A stretch of DNA of 64,000 nucleotides, taken from the NCBI RefSeq assembly GCF_014705655.1, contig NZ_JACXIY010000039.1:1-64000 (forward strand). Reading direction: 5' to 3'. Position numbers and translations under genes: made by a program. This stretch comes from Paenibacillus arenilitoris (GTDB lineage Bacteria > Bacillota > Bacilli > Paenibacillales > Paenibacillaceae). Below the pieces are notes generated by a model. It saw nothing but the letters and a program-made list of their open reading frames with translations. It had not been told where the DNA came from and searched no databases. This document shows, piece by piece, positions 52,472 through 60,492 of the stretch; the stretch's first letter is position 1, and each line of letters starts with the position of its first letter.

Positions 52472-53289
52472 AACGAAAGGTTTTGCAGCGCGCGCTGCGA
52501 AATGGCTTTGCCTGGGTGCTAAGCATTGTCATGTTCGTGCCGCTCCTGCTCATCCTGGTCAATTCCTTCAAGGACCGCGTCGGGGCGAACGCGATGAGCA
52601 TGAGTCTGCCGAAGACGCTGCACTGGAGCAACTATACTACGGTTATCGAGGAAGGCAAGCTGGTGCAGTCGTTTGTCAACAGCTTGTTCTATACGACGGC
52701 ATCGACCGTGCTCGGCATCGCGCTGGCCTCGATAGCCGCTTATATTTTTGCCAGAAACGCGACGAAGCTCAACCGGTTCCTCTATTTCTTCATTATTATG
52801 GGCATCGCCATGCCGATCAACTTCGTTACGTTGACCAAAGTGATGCAGGCGACGCAGCTTATCAATACGCAGCTCGGCATCATCGTTCTGCTGGCCGTCA
52901 TGTCGATCCCGTTCAGCGTCTTTCTCATCTACGGCTTCGTCGGCTCCGTGCCGAGGGAACTGGACGAAGCCGGGATCATGGACGGATGCGCGCCGTTCAG
53001 GCTGTTCTGCAGCATCATTTTGCCGCTGCTGACGCCGGTTGTCGTGACGGTCGGCATCTTGAATTTCATGGGCGCTTGGAATGACTTTATCCTGCCGCTC
53101 TACTACTTGAACGATACGGCGAAATGGCCGATGACGCTTGCCGTGTACAATTTCTTCGGAAGATTCCAGGTGAACTGGAACCTGGTGTCGGCCGATATCG
53201 TGCTGACGACGCTGCCGGTCATCGTCATCTATTTGCTCGGACAGCGGTACATCATCTCGGGCATGACGTCGGGCTCGGTCAAAGGCTAG
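52468..53289 (+). CDS. ABC sugar permease, MalG type (locus D)
   Basis: A 273-residue permease, six helices, EAA loop ELDEAGIMDGCAPFRLFCSIILPLL. The start overlaps the previous stop (ATGA). Second channel subunit of the locus D importer; no ATPase gene nearby. Confidence 0.92.
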   Translation: MKRKVLQRALRNGFAWVLSIVMFVPLLLILVNSFKDRVGANAMSMSLPKTLHWSNYTTVIEEGKLVQSFVNSLFYTTASTVLGIALASIAAYIFARNATKLNRFLYFFIIMGIAMPINFVTLTKVMQATQLINTQLGIIVLLAVMSIPFSVFLIYGFVGSVPRELDEAGIMDGCAPFRLFCSIILPLLTPVVVTVGILNFMGAWNDFILPLYYLNDTAKWPMTLAVYNFFGRFQVNWNLVSADIVLTTLPVIVIYLLGQRYIISGMTSGSVKG

Positions 53290-53380
53290 CTGAGCCGCAG
53301 CCGATCCGGCGGCGGGACGAGGCAGGCAAACGCTATTAGCTTACGAAGATAGAAGAACGAATGCCACAGGGAGGTTAAGC

Positions 53381-54301
53381 ATGAAGATGCCTTATGAAGT
53401 TCCCGAAGCGAAGAAAATCCGCCTTATCGTCAACACGGATGCGAAGAACGAAGCGGACGACCAGTTCGCGATCGCCCATGCGCTGCTTACGCCTCAGTTC
53501 CGTATCGCGGGCTTCATCGCCGCGCACTTCGGCACGGGACGCAGCGCGACGTCGATGGAGGACTCCTTCGAGGAGATCGCAAACGTGCTGCGCATCATGA
53601 AGCTGGAAGGGCAGGCGGGCGTATACCGGGGGGCGCCGTCGGCTCTCGCGGATGAAGAGACGCCCGTTCCGTCCGCTGGCTCCGAGCTGATCGTTCGCGA
53701 GGCGCTGAAGGACGATCCCGCGCCGCTGTTCGTTATTTTCCTCGGGCCATTGACGGATCTGGCATGCGCGTACTTGCAGGAGCCGCGAATCGCGGACAGG
53801 CTGACCGCGGTATGGATCGGCGGCGGCGCGTATCCGGAAGGCGGCGAGGAATTTAATCTGAGAAACGACGTCAAAGCGGCAAACGTCGTATTCCGATCCC
53901 CGATTCCGTTATGGCAGGTGCCCAGAAACGTCTACAAGATGGTGCGCGTAAGCTTGGCGGAGCTCGCGGTAAGGGTGCGTCCGCACGGCGATATCGGCCG
54001 GTATTTGTACGACCAGTTGGTCGCATTCAATAGGCTGCCGACTCACGGGCCGAGGTGGCCGAAGGGCGAAACGTGGCAGCTGGGCGACTCGCCTGCCGTA
54101 TCGCTGCTGCTCGACGATCACGAGTTTGAATTCGACCTGACCGATCCTCCGCATATAACGGATGAGCTGCTCTACGCGCCGGGACCTCCGGCGGCGAGGA
54201 AAATCAGGGTTTATCGTTCCGTCGACGCCAGATTTACGCTCGAGGACATGTACGCGAAGCTCGAATTGTTCAATCGGGAAGATGGATGCGGAACGAATTA
54301 G
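53381..54301 (+). CDS. Nucleoside hydrolase-like protein (IUNH family)
   Basis: A 306-residue cytoplasmic enzyme. The calcium-site motif is VNTDAKNEADDQFAIAHAL (D20, N23, D26, D27), a variant of DTDPGxDD; IFLGPLTDLA and AVWIGGGAYPEGGEEFNLRND match the active-site loops of inosine-uridine preferring nucleoside hydrolases. Expected to split the N-glycosidic bond of a nucleoside or a related ribosyl or glycosyl compound. GGGAGG seven bases before the ATG. It closes the importer operon, so it probably processes the imported compound. Confidence 0.87.
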   Translation: MKMPYEVPEAKKIRLIVNTDAKNEADDQFAIAHALLTPQFRIAGFIAAHFGTGRSATSMEDSFEEIANVLRIMKLEGQAGVYRGAPSALADEETPVPSAGSELIVREALKDDPAPLFVIFLGPLTDLACAYLQEPRIADRLTAVWIGGGAYPEGGEEFNLRNDVKAANVVFRSPIPLWQVPRNVYKMVRVSLAELAVRVRPHGDIGRYLYDQLVAFNRLPTHGPRWPKGETWQLGDSPAVSLLLDDHEFEFDLTDPPHITDELLYAPGPPAARKIRVYRSVDARFTLEDMYAKLELFNREDGCGTN

Positions 54302-54325
54302 ATCATAAACGTAGGTGCGACAAGA

Positions 54326-54358
54326 GGCTGATGCCGCCGGAAGGAGGCGTCGGCCGTT
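54326..54358 (+). terminator. Possible terminator after locus D
   Basis: GGCTGATGCC (54326-54335) and GGCGTCGGCC (54346-54355) form a ten-base stem with two G-U pairs; only a short T-tract follows. Confidence 0.35.
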
Positions 54359-54409
54359 TGCGTTTGCGTACGAATATAGCGGTTAGCGGCACGGAAGGGG
54401 GGATGACCG

Positions 54410-56707
54410 ATGAAACGGAAATGGACGTTCGGATTAAACGGGAAACGGAAGCTGTTCGGCAAATTTCTATTGTCCTATGTTCTCATACTGCTGATCCCGC
54501 TGCTTGTAGGCACGCACGCGTATTACCGGACCGTTCAAGTGGTGCAGGGCGACGCGGCTGAGCTGAACCTGGCCGTGCTGGAGCAGAGCGAAGAGGCGCT
54601 TCATCGGCTGCTGACGGAAATCCGCGACATCGTCTCGCTGCTGTCGCTCGATTCGGAGCTGCTGCATGCGATGATTACCGCCGATGCCTCGTGGCCGCCG
54701 GAAGCGGTGTACCAGTTCTCCCAGCTGCAGAAGAACGAATTGAACATGCTGTCGACGAACCAGCTCATCTCCGATTTGTTCGTTTATCTGGAGAGAAGCG
54801 GAGCCATTCTATCGGCCGACCGAATCGATCGGCTCGAAGCGCATCCGCTGACGATCGGCGGCGTTCCGTTCGGCCGGTGGCTGGAGGACGTTCTGTCCGG
54901 CGAGCGGCTGAACCGGTATTTGCCGCTCGAGCGCGTGAATAACGGCAGAACGACGGAGGATTACGTCGCTTATGTCAGCCCGTTGCCCGCAGGCACGAAC
55001 ATGCGGGCCGACGGCGCCGTCGTCATTCTGATCAAGGAGAGCTCGATCGTCCGATTATTTCACCGGCTGCTGGCCGATAACGGATCGTTCGCCTATATTT
55101 TGAACGAGAAGGCGGAGATGATCGTATCCGCATCGGCGGGCGGGAAGCGGGTAGAGCCCGTAAACACGGACCCTCAAGCTTCTTCGTTCGTCCGCATCGA
55201 CGGAACGGAAACGTTCATCAGCTCGGTGCGGTCGCCTGGCAGCGGTTGGATCTACGTAGCCGGGATACCGGCAGACAGCGTATTTGCCAAGGCGCAATAT
55301 ATTAAACGGATCAATTGGACGATTGCCCTGGCCGCGCTGGTCGCCGGTTGCGTGATCGCGTTGTTGCTGGCGTACAGGAACAGCAAGCCGATCGCGGAGC
55401 TGCTCGATTCGATCAAAGAATTTGCCGCGGGGGAGACGGGCAAGCGGTCGTCCGCGATGGAGATCATTCATACGGCCGTGCATGAAATTATAACGAACAA
55501 TAAAAGCATGAGCGTGACCATGAAGCGGCAGCTTCCGCTCCTGCAATCCGCCTTCCTCGAGCGGATGCTGAAGAGCGGGTTCAACCGTGAAAGCGATATG
55601 CGCGACCATCTGGATCAGGCGGGAATCGACCTTATCGAGGATAACGCGGCGGCTGCCGTTATCCGGATTCATCATGCCGGGTATATGCCGGAGGAAGAGC
55701 TGACGGCGAACAAAGCGGAAATGAATCGTGTGCTGCTGCAAGAGCTGGGTGAGGGCTGCTTCGTCCACGATTTGAAAGGCGAGAAGCTGGCGGTCGTCCT
55801 CTCCTTCCGCGGAGACGCGGAGGAGCGTTTCAATGAACGGATCGGGAAGCTTCGGCTGCTGCAAGCGAGGTTTCTTGACGGTTACTCCTTGATGACCTCG
55901 ATCGGCGTCGGACGGGTATACGGCAGGCTGCTGGACGTGTGGCGTTCTTATAACGAGGCGGAGCAAGCGCTTGAGCATGAGGATCCGGACGTCTCCCAGC
56001 GGCTGGCAAGGTATGACTGCATCAGCCGGCATTCCAGCCACTATTATTACCCGCCGGACCTGGAGCTGAAGCTGATGCACGCGGTAAGGACCGGGGACGG
56101 CGAGGAGCTAAGCCGTCTGCTGGAGCATATCGAAACGCAAAACAGCCAAATCCGGCAGCTTAGCCCATGGCGCAGAAAGCAGCTGATCGCGGAAATGCGG
56201 GGCACGCTTCAAAAAATCGGCGGCCTGATCGAATATTTGCCTGTGGACGCCGGGCCGCGGTCGGAATGGCCGAGCGGGCCGGAGACGGACGGGGAGGAGT
56301 ACGGCTACTCGGACATCGTGCGGCAATTAATCGCCATATGCGACCGGATCGGACGGCAGAAAACATCGAAGTATCAGGAAATGCTCGAGAGCATGAAGGC
56401 TTATATAGCGGCAAATTACGCCGACAGCAGCCTCAGCCTCAGCATGCTTGCAGACGATTACAAGCAGTCGGAGAGCTTCGTCTCCACCTTTCTGAAGGAG
56501 CGGCTCGGCATGACCTTCTCCGAATACCTGGAACGGCTGCGGCTCGACGAAGCCTGCCGGCTGCTGAAGGAAACGGAGCTGCCGATCGGGGACATCGCGC
56601 TGCGGGTCGGCTACAACAGCGATAAATCGTTCCGCCGAGCTTTCAAGCGAGCGCTCGGGATTCAACCCACCTCCTACCGGAACGAAAGAATGGCGTGCTC
56701 CGAATAA
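54410..56707 (+). CDS. Membrane-anchored AraC-family regulator (YesS-like, locus E)
   Basis: A 765-residue one-component regulator: helix near residues 18-40, an extracytoplasmic Cache-like sensor of about 260 residues, helix near 300-325, a long cytoplasmic linker, and a C-terminal AraC double HTH (LSMLADDYKQSESFVSTFLKE ... VGYNSDKSFRRAFKRALGIQP). Sensor and DNA-binding output are in one chain, so it replaces a YesM/YesN pair for locus E. GAAGGGGGG lies eight bases before ATG 54410. The 204-base gap to 56912 shows no gene. Confidence 0.9.
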   Translation: MKRKWTFGLNGKRKLFGKFLLSYVLILLIPLLVGTHAYYRTVQVVQGDAAELNLAVLEQSEEALHRLLTEIRDIVSLLSLDSELLHAMITADASWPPEAVYQFSQLQKNELNMLSTNQLISDLFVYLERSGAILSADRIDRLEAHPLTIGGVPFGRWLEDVLSGERLNRYLPLERVNNGRTTEDYVAYVSPLPAGTNMRADGAVVILIKESSIVRLFHRLLADNGSFAYILNEKAEMIVSASAGGKRVEPVNTDPQASSFVRIDGTETFISSVRSPGSGWIYVAGIPADSVFAKAQYIKRINWTIALAALVAGCVIALLLAYRNSKPIAELLDSIKEFAAGETGKRSSAMEIIHTAVHEIITNNKSMSVTMKRQLPLLQSAFLERMLKSGFNRESDMRDHLDQAGIDLIEDNAAAAVIRIHHAGYMPEEELTANKAEMNRVLLQELGEGCFVHDLKGEKLAVVLSFRGDAEERFNERIGKLRLLQARFLDGYSLMTSIGVGRVYGRLLDVWRSYNEAEQALEHEDPDVSQRLARYDCISRHSSHYYYPPDLELKLMHAVRTGDGEELSRLLEHIETQNSQIRQLSPWRRKQLIAEMRGTLQKIGGLIEYLPVDAGPRSEWPSGPETDGEEYGYSDIVRQLIAICDRIGRQKTSKYQEMLESMKAYIAANYADSSLSLSMLADDYKQSESFVSTFLKERLGMTFSEYLERLRLDEACRLLKETELPIGDIALRVGYNSDKSFRRAFKRALGIQPTSYRNERMACSE

Positions 56708-56911
56708 AAGGCGTGCTTCGCCCGAAAAACCGTTGTCGATCAACGGATTTCGCGCTTCCGAAAGGAAGGTGTGCTTGCGAAGAACTGTTCCTTTACCAGG
56801 TCCGGCGAGCCGTTGTATCGTTGTTGCGAGAGCGCTGCCATTCTTGAACGGTCCGGCATCGTCGGCCAAGCGGCAGGCGCCGATCGAGATTTCGCCGAGG
56901 GAGGTTCGCCT

Positions 56912-57877
56912 ATGAGGGACGCGGCGGCCGGACGTGCCGGAACAATCGCGGGAATACGGCGGAAAGCCAAAAAACAAAAGGTGCTGCTGCTGCTTCTCGT
57001 TCCTGCAATCGCTTACTTTCTTGTATTCCATTACGTTCCGGTCTATGGCATCCTAATCGCATTCAAAGATTTCCGCATGCAGGAAGGCCAAGGCTTTCTG
57101 GCTTCGGTGCTGCATGCTCCGATGGCCGGCGCTTACGGCTTGGATCATTTTAAGTCCTTTATCAACGGCCCGTACTTTGCGACGCTGCTGAGGAACACCT
57201 TTTTGCTCGGCCTGTACTCGCTGCTGTTCGGCTTCCCGGTTCCGATCCTGTTTGCCTTGCTGCTGAACGAAATACGAAAGAAGTATTACAAAAGCTTTGT
57301 CCAAACGATCAGCTATTTGCCTTACTTTTTGTCCGTCGTGGCCGTGATCGGGATGATGAAAATGGTGTTGTCCCCAAGCACCGGCGTCGTTAACCTCCTT
57401 CTGACCAGGCTAGGCTTGGAGCCGATCTATTTTTTCGCCGACGCAAGCTGGTTCCGCTTCCTATTCGTCAGCTCGGGCATCTGGACGTCGATGGGCATGG
57501 GGGCCGTCATTTATTTGGCGGCGCTGTCGAAGGTGGATGCCGAGCAGTATGAATCGGCCGTCATCGACGGCGCATCCCGGCTTCGCCAAATGTGGCATAT
57601 TACGCTGCCGGCAATCAAGCCGGTCGTCGTCATCACCCTCATACTCAATATGTCGGGCGTGCTAAGCGTTGGCTCGGAGAAGATCATCCTCATGTACAAT
57701 TCGTTAACCTACGAGACGGCGGACGTGTTCTCGACCTTCGTTTACCGGAGAGGCCTGGTCGAGCTCGACTTCAGCTTCGGCGCGGCTGTCGATCTGTTCA
57801 ACGCGCTCGTTAACGTCATCTTCCTAGTGACGGCAAACTACCTGGCACGAAAGGCGGCGGATGAGAGCTTATGGTAA
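56912..57877 (+). CDS. ABC sugar permease, LplB type (locus E)
   Basis: A 321-residue permease starting at ATG 56912 behind GGGAGG (56899-56904); the frame opens earlier without support. LLLVPAIAYFLVFHYVPVYG, six helices and EAA loop EQYESAVIDGASRLRQMWHITLP identify an LplB-like channel subunit. Its end overlaps the next gene by seven bases. Confidence 0.92.
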   Translation: MRDAAAGRAGTIAGIRRKAKKQKVLLLLLVPAIAYFLVFHYVPVYGILIAFKDFRMQEGQGFLASVLHAPMAGAYGLDHFKSFINGPYFATLLRNTFLLGLYSLLFGFPVPILFALLLNEIRKKYYKSFVQTISYLPYFLSVVAVIGMMKMVLSPSTGVVNLLLTRLGLEPIYFFADASWFRFLFVSSGIWTSMGMGAVIYLAALSKVDAEQYESAVIDGASRLRQMWHITLPAIKPVVVITLILNMSGVLSVGSEKIILMYNSLTYETADVFSTFVYRRGLVELDFSFGAAVDLFNALVNVIFLVTANYLARKAADESLW

Positions 57878-58770
57878 AAGACACCTCCTTCGGTTCGAGA
57901 ATGCTGGATTTCATCGTGCATGCCGTCATGGTTTTCGTCGTGCTGATCACTTTGCTGCCGCTCTTGCATGTCGTTTCGATCTCTTTCAGCCATCCGGACG
58001 AAATTATGAGGGGAAGGGTCGGCCTGTTGCCGGCGGACTTCAACCTTGACGCTTATTTCACGATTCTGTTCGAAAATGCCCACATTCCCCGTTCGTTTCT
58101 GAACTCCGTCGTCATTACGGTTACCGGCACCGCATTAAACGTGCTGTTTACGACGATTACCGCTTACGCGCTTTCCAAGAAGGATTTGCTGTTCCGGCCG
58201 TTTTTCCTGATGCTCTCGGTTTTGCCGATGTTTTTCACCGGGGGCATCGTGCCCCAGTTTCTGCTGATCAAATCGCTGGGCATGATGGATTCGGTTTGGG
58301 CCTTAACCGTCCCCGTTCTGATCAGCTCCTGGTGGCTCATCATTATGCTTTCCTTTTTCAAAAATTTCCCGCAGGAGCTCGAGGAAGCCTCCAAGCTGGA
58401 CGGCTGCGGCGAGCTGCAAACGTTAATCCGCATCGTGCTGCCGCTGTCGATGGCCGGCGTCGTTACGATCGCCTTGTTCTACGGCGTATCCCACTGGAAC
58501 TCTTACTTCTCGGCGATGTTATACATGCGGAGCTACGACCATTATCCGCTGCAGCTGATATTGCGGGAAATCGTGCTGCAGAGCACGTTGGCCGAGCAGC
58601 TGGCCTCGCAAGGCAACGCGGCCCTGGCGGAGGACATGAGCGCCGAGCTCACGCCGGAAAGCGTCCAATACGCGACGCTGGTCGTCTCCATCGTCCCGAT
58701 GCTCGTCATTTATCCTTTTATACAGAAGTATTTCGTCAAAGGCATTATGATCGGCTCGCTGAAGGGCTGA
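57871..58770 (+). CDS. ABC sugar permease, YtcP type (locus E)
   Basis: A 299-residue permease with six helices and EAA loop ELEEASKLDGCGELQTLIRIVLPLS. A YtcP-like partner to the LplB-type subunit, overlapping its stop. A strong AAGGAGGTGA lies at 58780-58789, after the stop, with no well-placed start codon behind it. Confidence 0.92.
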   Translation: MVKDTSFGSRMLDFIVHAVMVFVVLITLLPLLHVVSISFSHPDEIMRGRVGLLPADFNLDAYFTILFENAHIPRSFLNSVVITVTGTALNVLFTTITAYALSKKDLLFRPFFLMLSVLPMFFTGGIVPQFLLIKSLGMMDSVWALTVPVLISSWWLIIMLSFFKNFPQELEEASKLDGCGELQTLIRIVLPLSMAGVVTIALFYGVSHWNSYFSAMLYMRSYDHYPLQLILREIVLQSTLAEQLASQGNAALAEDMSAELTPESVQYATLVVSIVPMLVIYPFIQKYFVKGIMIGSLKG

Positions 58771-58876
58771 CATGTATTGAAGGAGGTGAAGTTCAGACGT
58801 TACATCCGGTCAGGCTTGCCCGGTTCGGGAAAGAGGAAGTACGGCCTTGAATCCATGATGAGGGGGACGATTGAAC

Positions 58877-60463
58877 ATGGGAAAACGAAATTGGAGCGTT
58901 ACGCTGCTCGCGCTGATTATGGCAATCGCGTCTATTGCGGCGGGGTGCAGCCAGGCAAATAACGGGAGCGGGAACGAGAAGGATCCGGGGTCGGAGCCGG
59001 CGGCAACTAGCGCAGCGGGCGAAGAAGACGCCGCATTGAAGATATCGGTAGCGAGCATGCCGAAATATCCGCCGAACGATATCCCGAACGATTATATCAA
59101 AGAGGTCGAGAAGCGGTTCAACATGAAGTGGGATTTCGAATCCATTCCGCTTTCGGCCGGCATTGAAAAATACAATGTGATGTTCGCATCCGGCGATTAT
59201 CCCGATTTTATCCCGAACATGAACAGTCCGACCAGCGTCGCCAAATGGGCGTCATCCGGTTATTTGCTGCCGATCGGCGATTACATCGACAAGCTTCCGG
59301 GCTACCGCAAGCTGTTTACGGACGAAGACTGGGAGCTTCTGCTTTCCTTCGGCAGCAGCAACGGCAAGCTGTATATGCTGCCAAGCGTGGCGAGCAGCGA
59401 CCCGATGACCTGGATTTACCGGAAGGACGCCTTCGACAAAGCCGGCATCTCCGCGTTCCCGGCCACAATGGATGAGCTGTACAGCGCGGCGAAGACGCTG
59501 AAAGCCGCCTATCCCGATTCGGTGCCGATCGGCGTGCGCGGCGGCACGGACAACAACGGCGTCAAAAACATGATGAACGGATTCCGTCAGGCGTTCCGCA
59601 ACCCGCAGAACAGCAACACGCGGGGCTTCTGGAACGACCCGGACGAAGGCGGCAAGGTCGTCTGGAACCTGGCATCGCCGAAGCATCGCGAGATGCTGGC
59701 CTTTATAGCCAAGCTGTACAAGGAAGGGCTGATCGAGAAGGAATTCGCGACGCTGACGCAGGATCAGTGGAAGGCGAAGCGGTTGACCGGCAAGGTGCTG
59801 ATGGATTTCCAATACGCAAGCCATACGGTCGATCCGGGTTACGCCTTGACGGATATTCCCGGAGGACAATGGGAGTATGCGCGCACCCTTCCGAGCGCGT
59901 CGGCAGAGCCCGCGCTCGAATTCAAGCCGACCAACTTCTCGCTGTTCGGACCCGTATTCAGCAGCAAGCTGGCCGACGAGCCGGAGAAGCTGGACCGCTT
60001 GCTCGAATACGTCGAATGGGGCGCCACGCCGGAAGGCCAGCTGTTCCATCAGGCGGGTCTGGAGAACGTCACTTACGCGAACGAGAACGGCACGCTGAAA
60101 TACAAGGACGGACTCGACCGTCAGAAGGTGGCGGAGCAGTACGGCTTCGACTGGTGGCTGAGCCAAAGCGGCGAATTCCTGAAATCCGACGCCGGGTACT
60201 TGAAGAAGCAGGAAGCGATGACCGAATTCGCCGCCAATTTTAATGTCATACCGAAGAACGCGCCTCTTACCGAGGAGGAGCTGGAGACGGTGGGCACGAC
60301 GGTGAGCGCCCTGGAGGACGTCGCGCTGCAGTTTGCCACGAAAGCCGTCATGGGCATGCTCGATATCGGCAGCGACGAGGTTTGGAACGGATATTTGCAC
60401 GATTTGGAGAAGGTCGGCCTCGGCGAGGTGCAGGCTATCTTCGAGAACTATTTGGCCGAGTAG
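58877..60463 (+). CDS. Extracellular glycan-binding lipoprotein, LplA type (locus E)
   Basis: A 528-residue binding lipoprotein with lipobox IAAGC (C24). Start ATG 58877 is preferred to the in-frame TTG 58871. Segments YNVMFASGDYPDFIPNMNSPT, GKLYMLPSVASSDPMTWIYRK and YVEWGATPEGQLFHQAGLENV are of the LplA-like family that serves oligosaccharide importers. It is followed 30 bases later by the large glucuronidase-like gene, so the ligand is probably that enzyme's substrate. Confidence 0.92.
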   Translation: MGKRNWSVTLLALIMAIASIAAGCSQANNGSGNEKDPGSEPAATSAAGEEDAALKISVASMPKYPPNDIPNDYIKEVEKRFNMKWDFESIPLSAGIEKYNVMFASGDYPDFIPNMNSPTSVAKWASSGYLLPIGDYIDKLPGYRKLFTDEDWELLLSFGSSNGKLYMLPSVASSDPMTWIYRKDAFDKAGISAFPATMDELYSAAKTLKAAYPDSVPIGVRGGTDNNGVKNMMNGFRQAFRNPQNSNTRGFWNDPDEGGKVVWNLASPKHREMLAFIAKLYKEGLIEKEFATLTQDQWKAKRLTGKVLMDFQYASHTVDPGYALTDIPGGQWEYARTLPSASAEPALEFKPTNFSLFGPVFSSKLADEPEKLDRLLEYVEWGATPEGQLFHQAGLENVTYANENGTLKYKDGLDRQKVAEQYGFDWWLSQSGEFLKSDAGYLKKQEAMTEFAANFNVIPKNAPLTEEELETVGTTVSALEDVALQFATKAVMGMLDIGSDEVWNGYLHDLEKVGLGEVQAIFENYLAE

Positions 60464-60492
60464 CTGAATATGGCGACAAAGGGGCATCCGAC

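Noticed and set aside
58777..58962. 61-codon frame with AAGGAGGTGA at its start, after the locus E permease
   Set aside because: The SD lies inside the frame and not ahead of a start codon, and the frame runs into the lipoprotein signal sequence in another phase.
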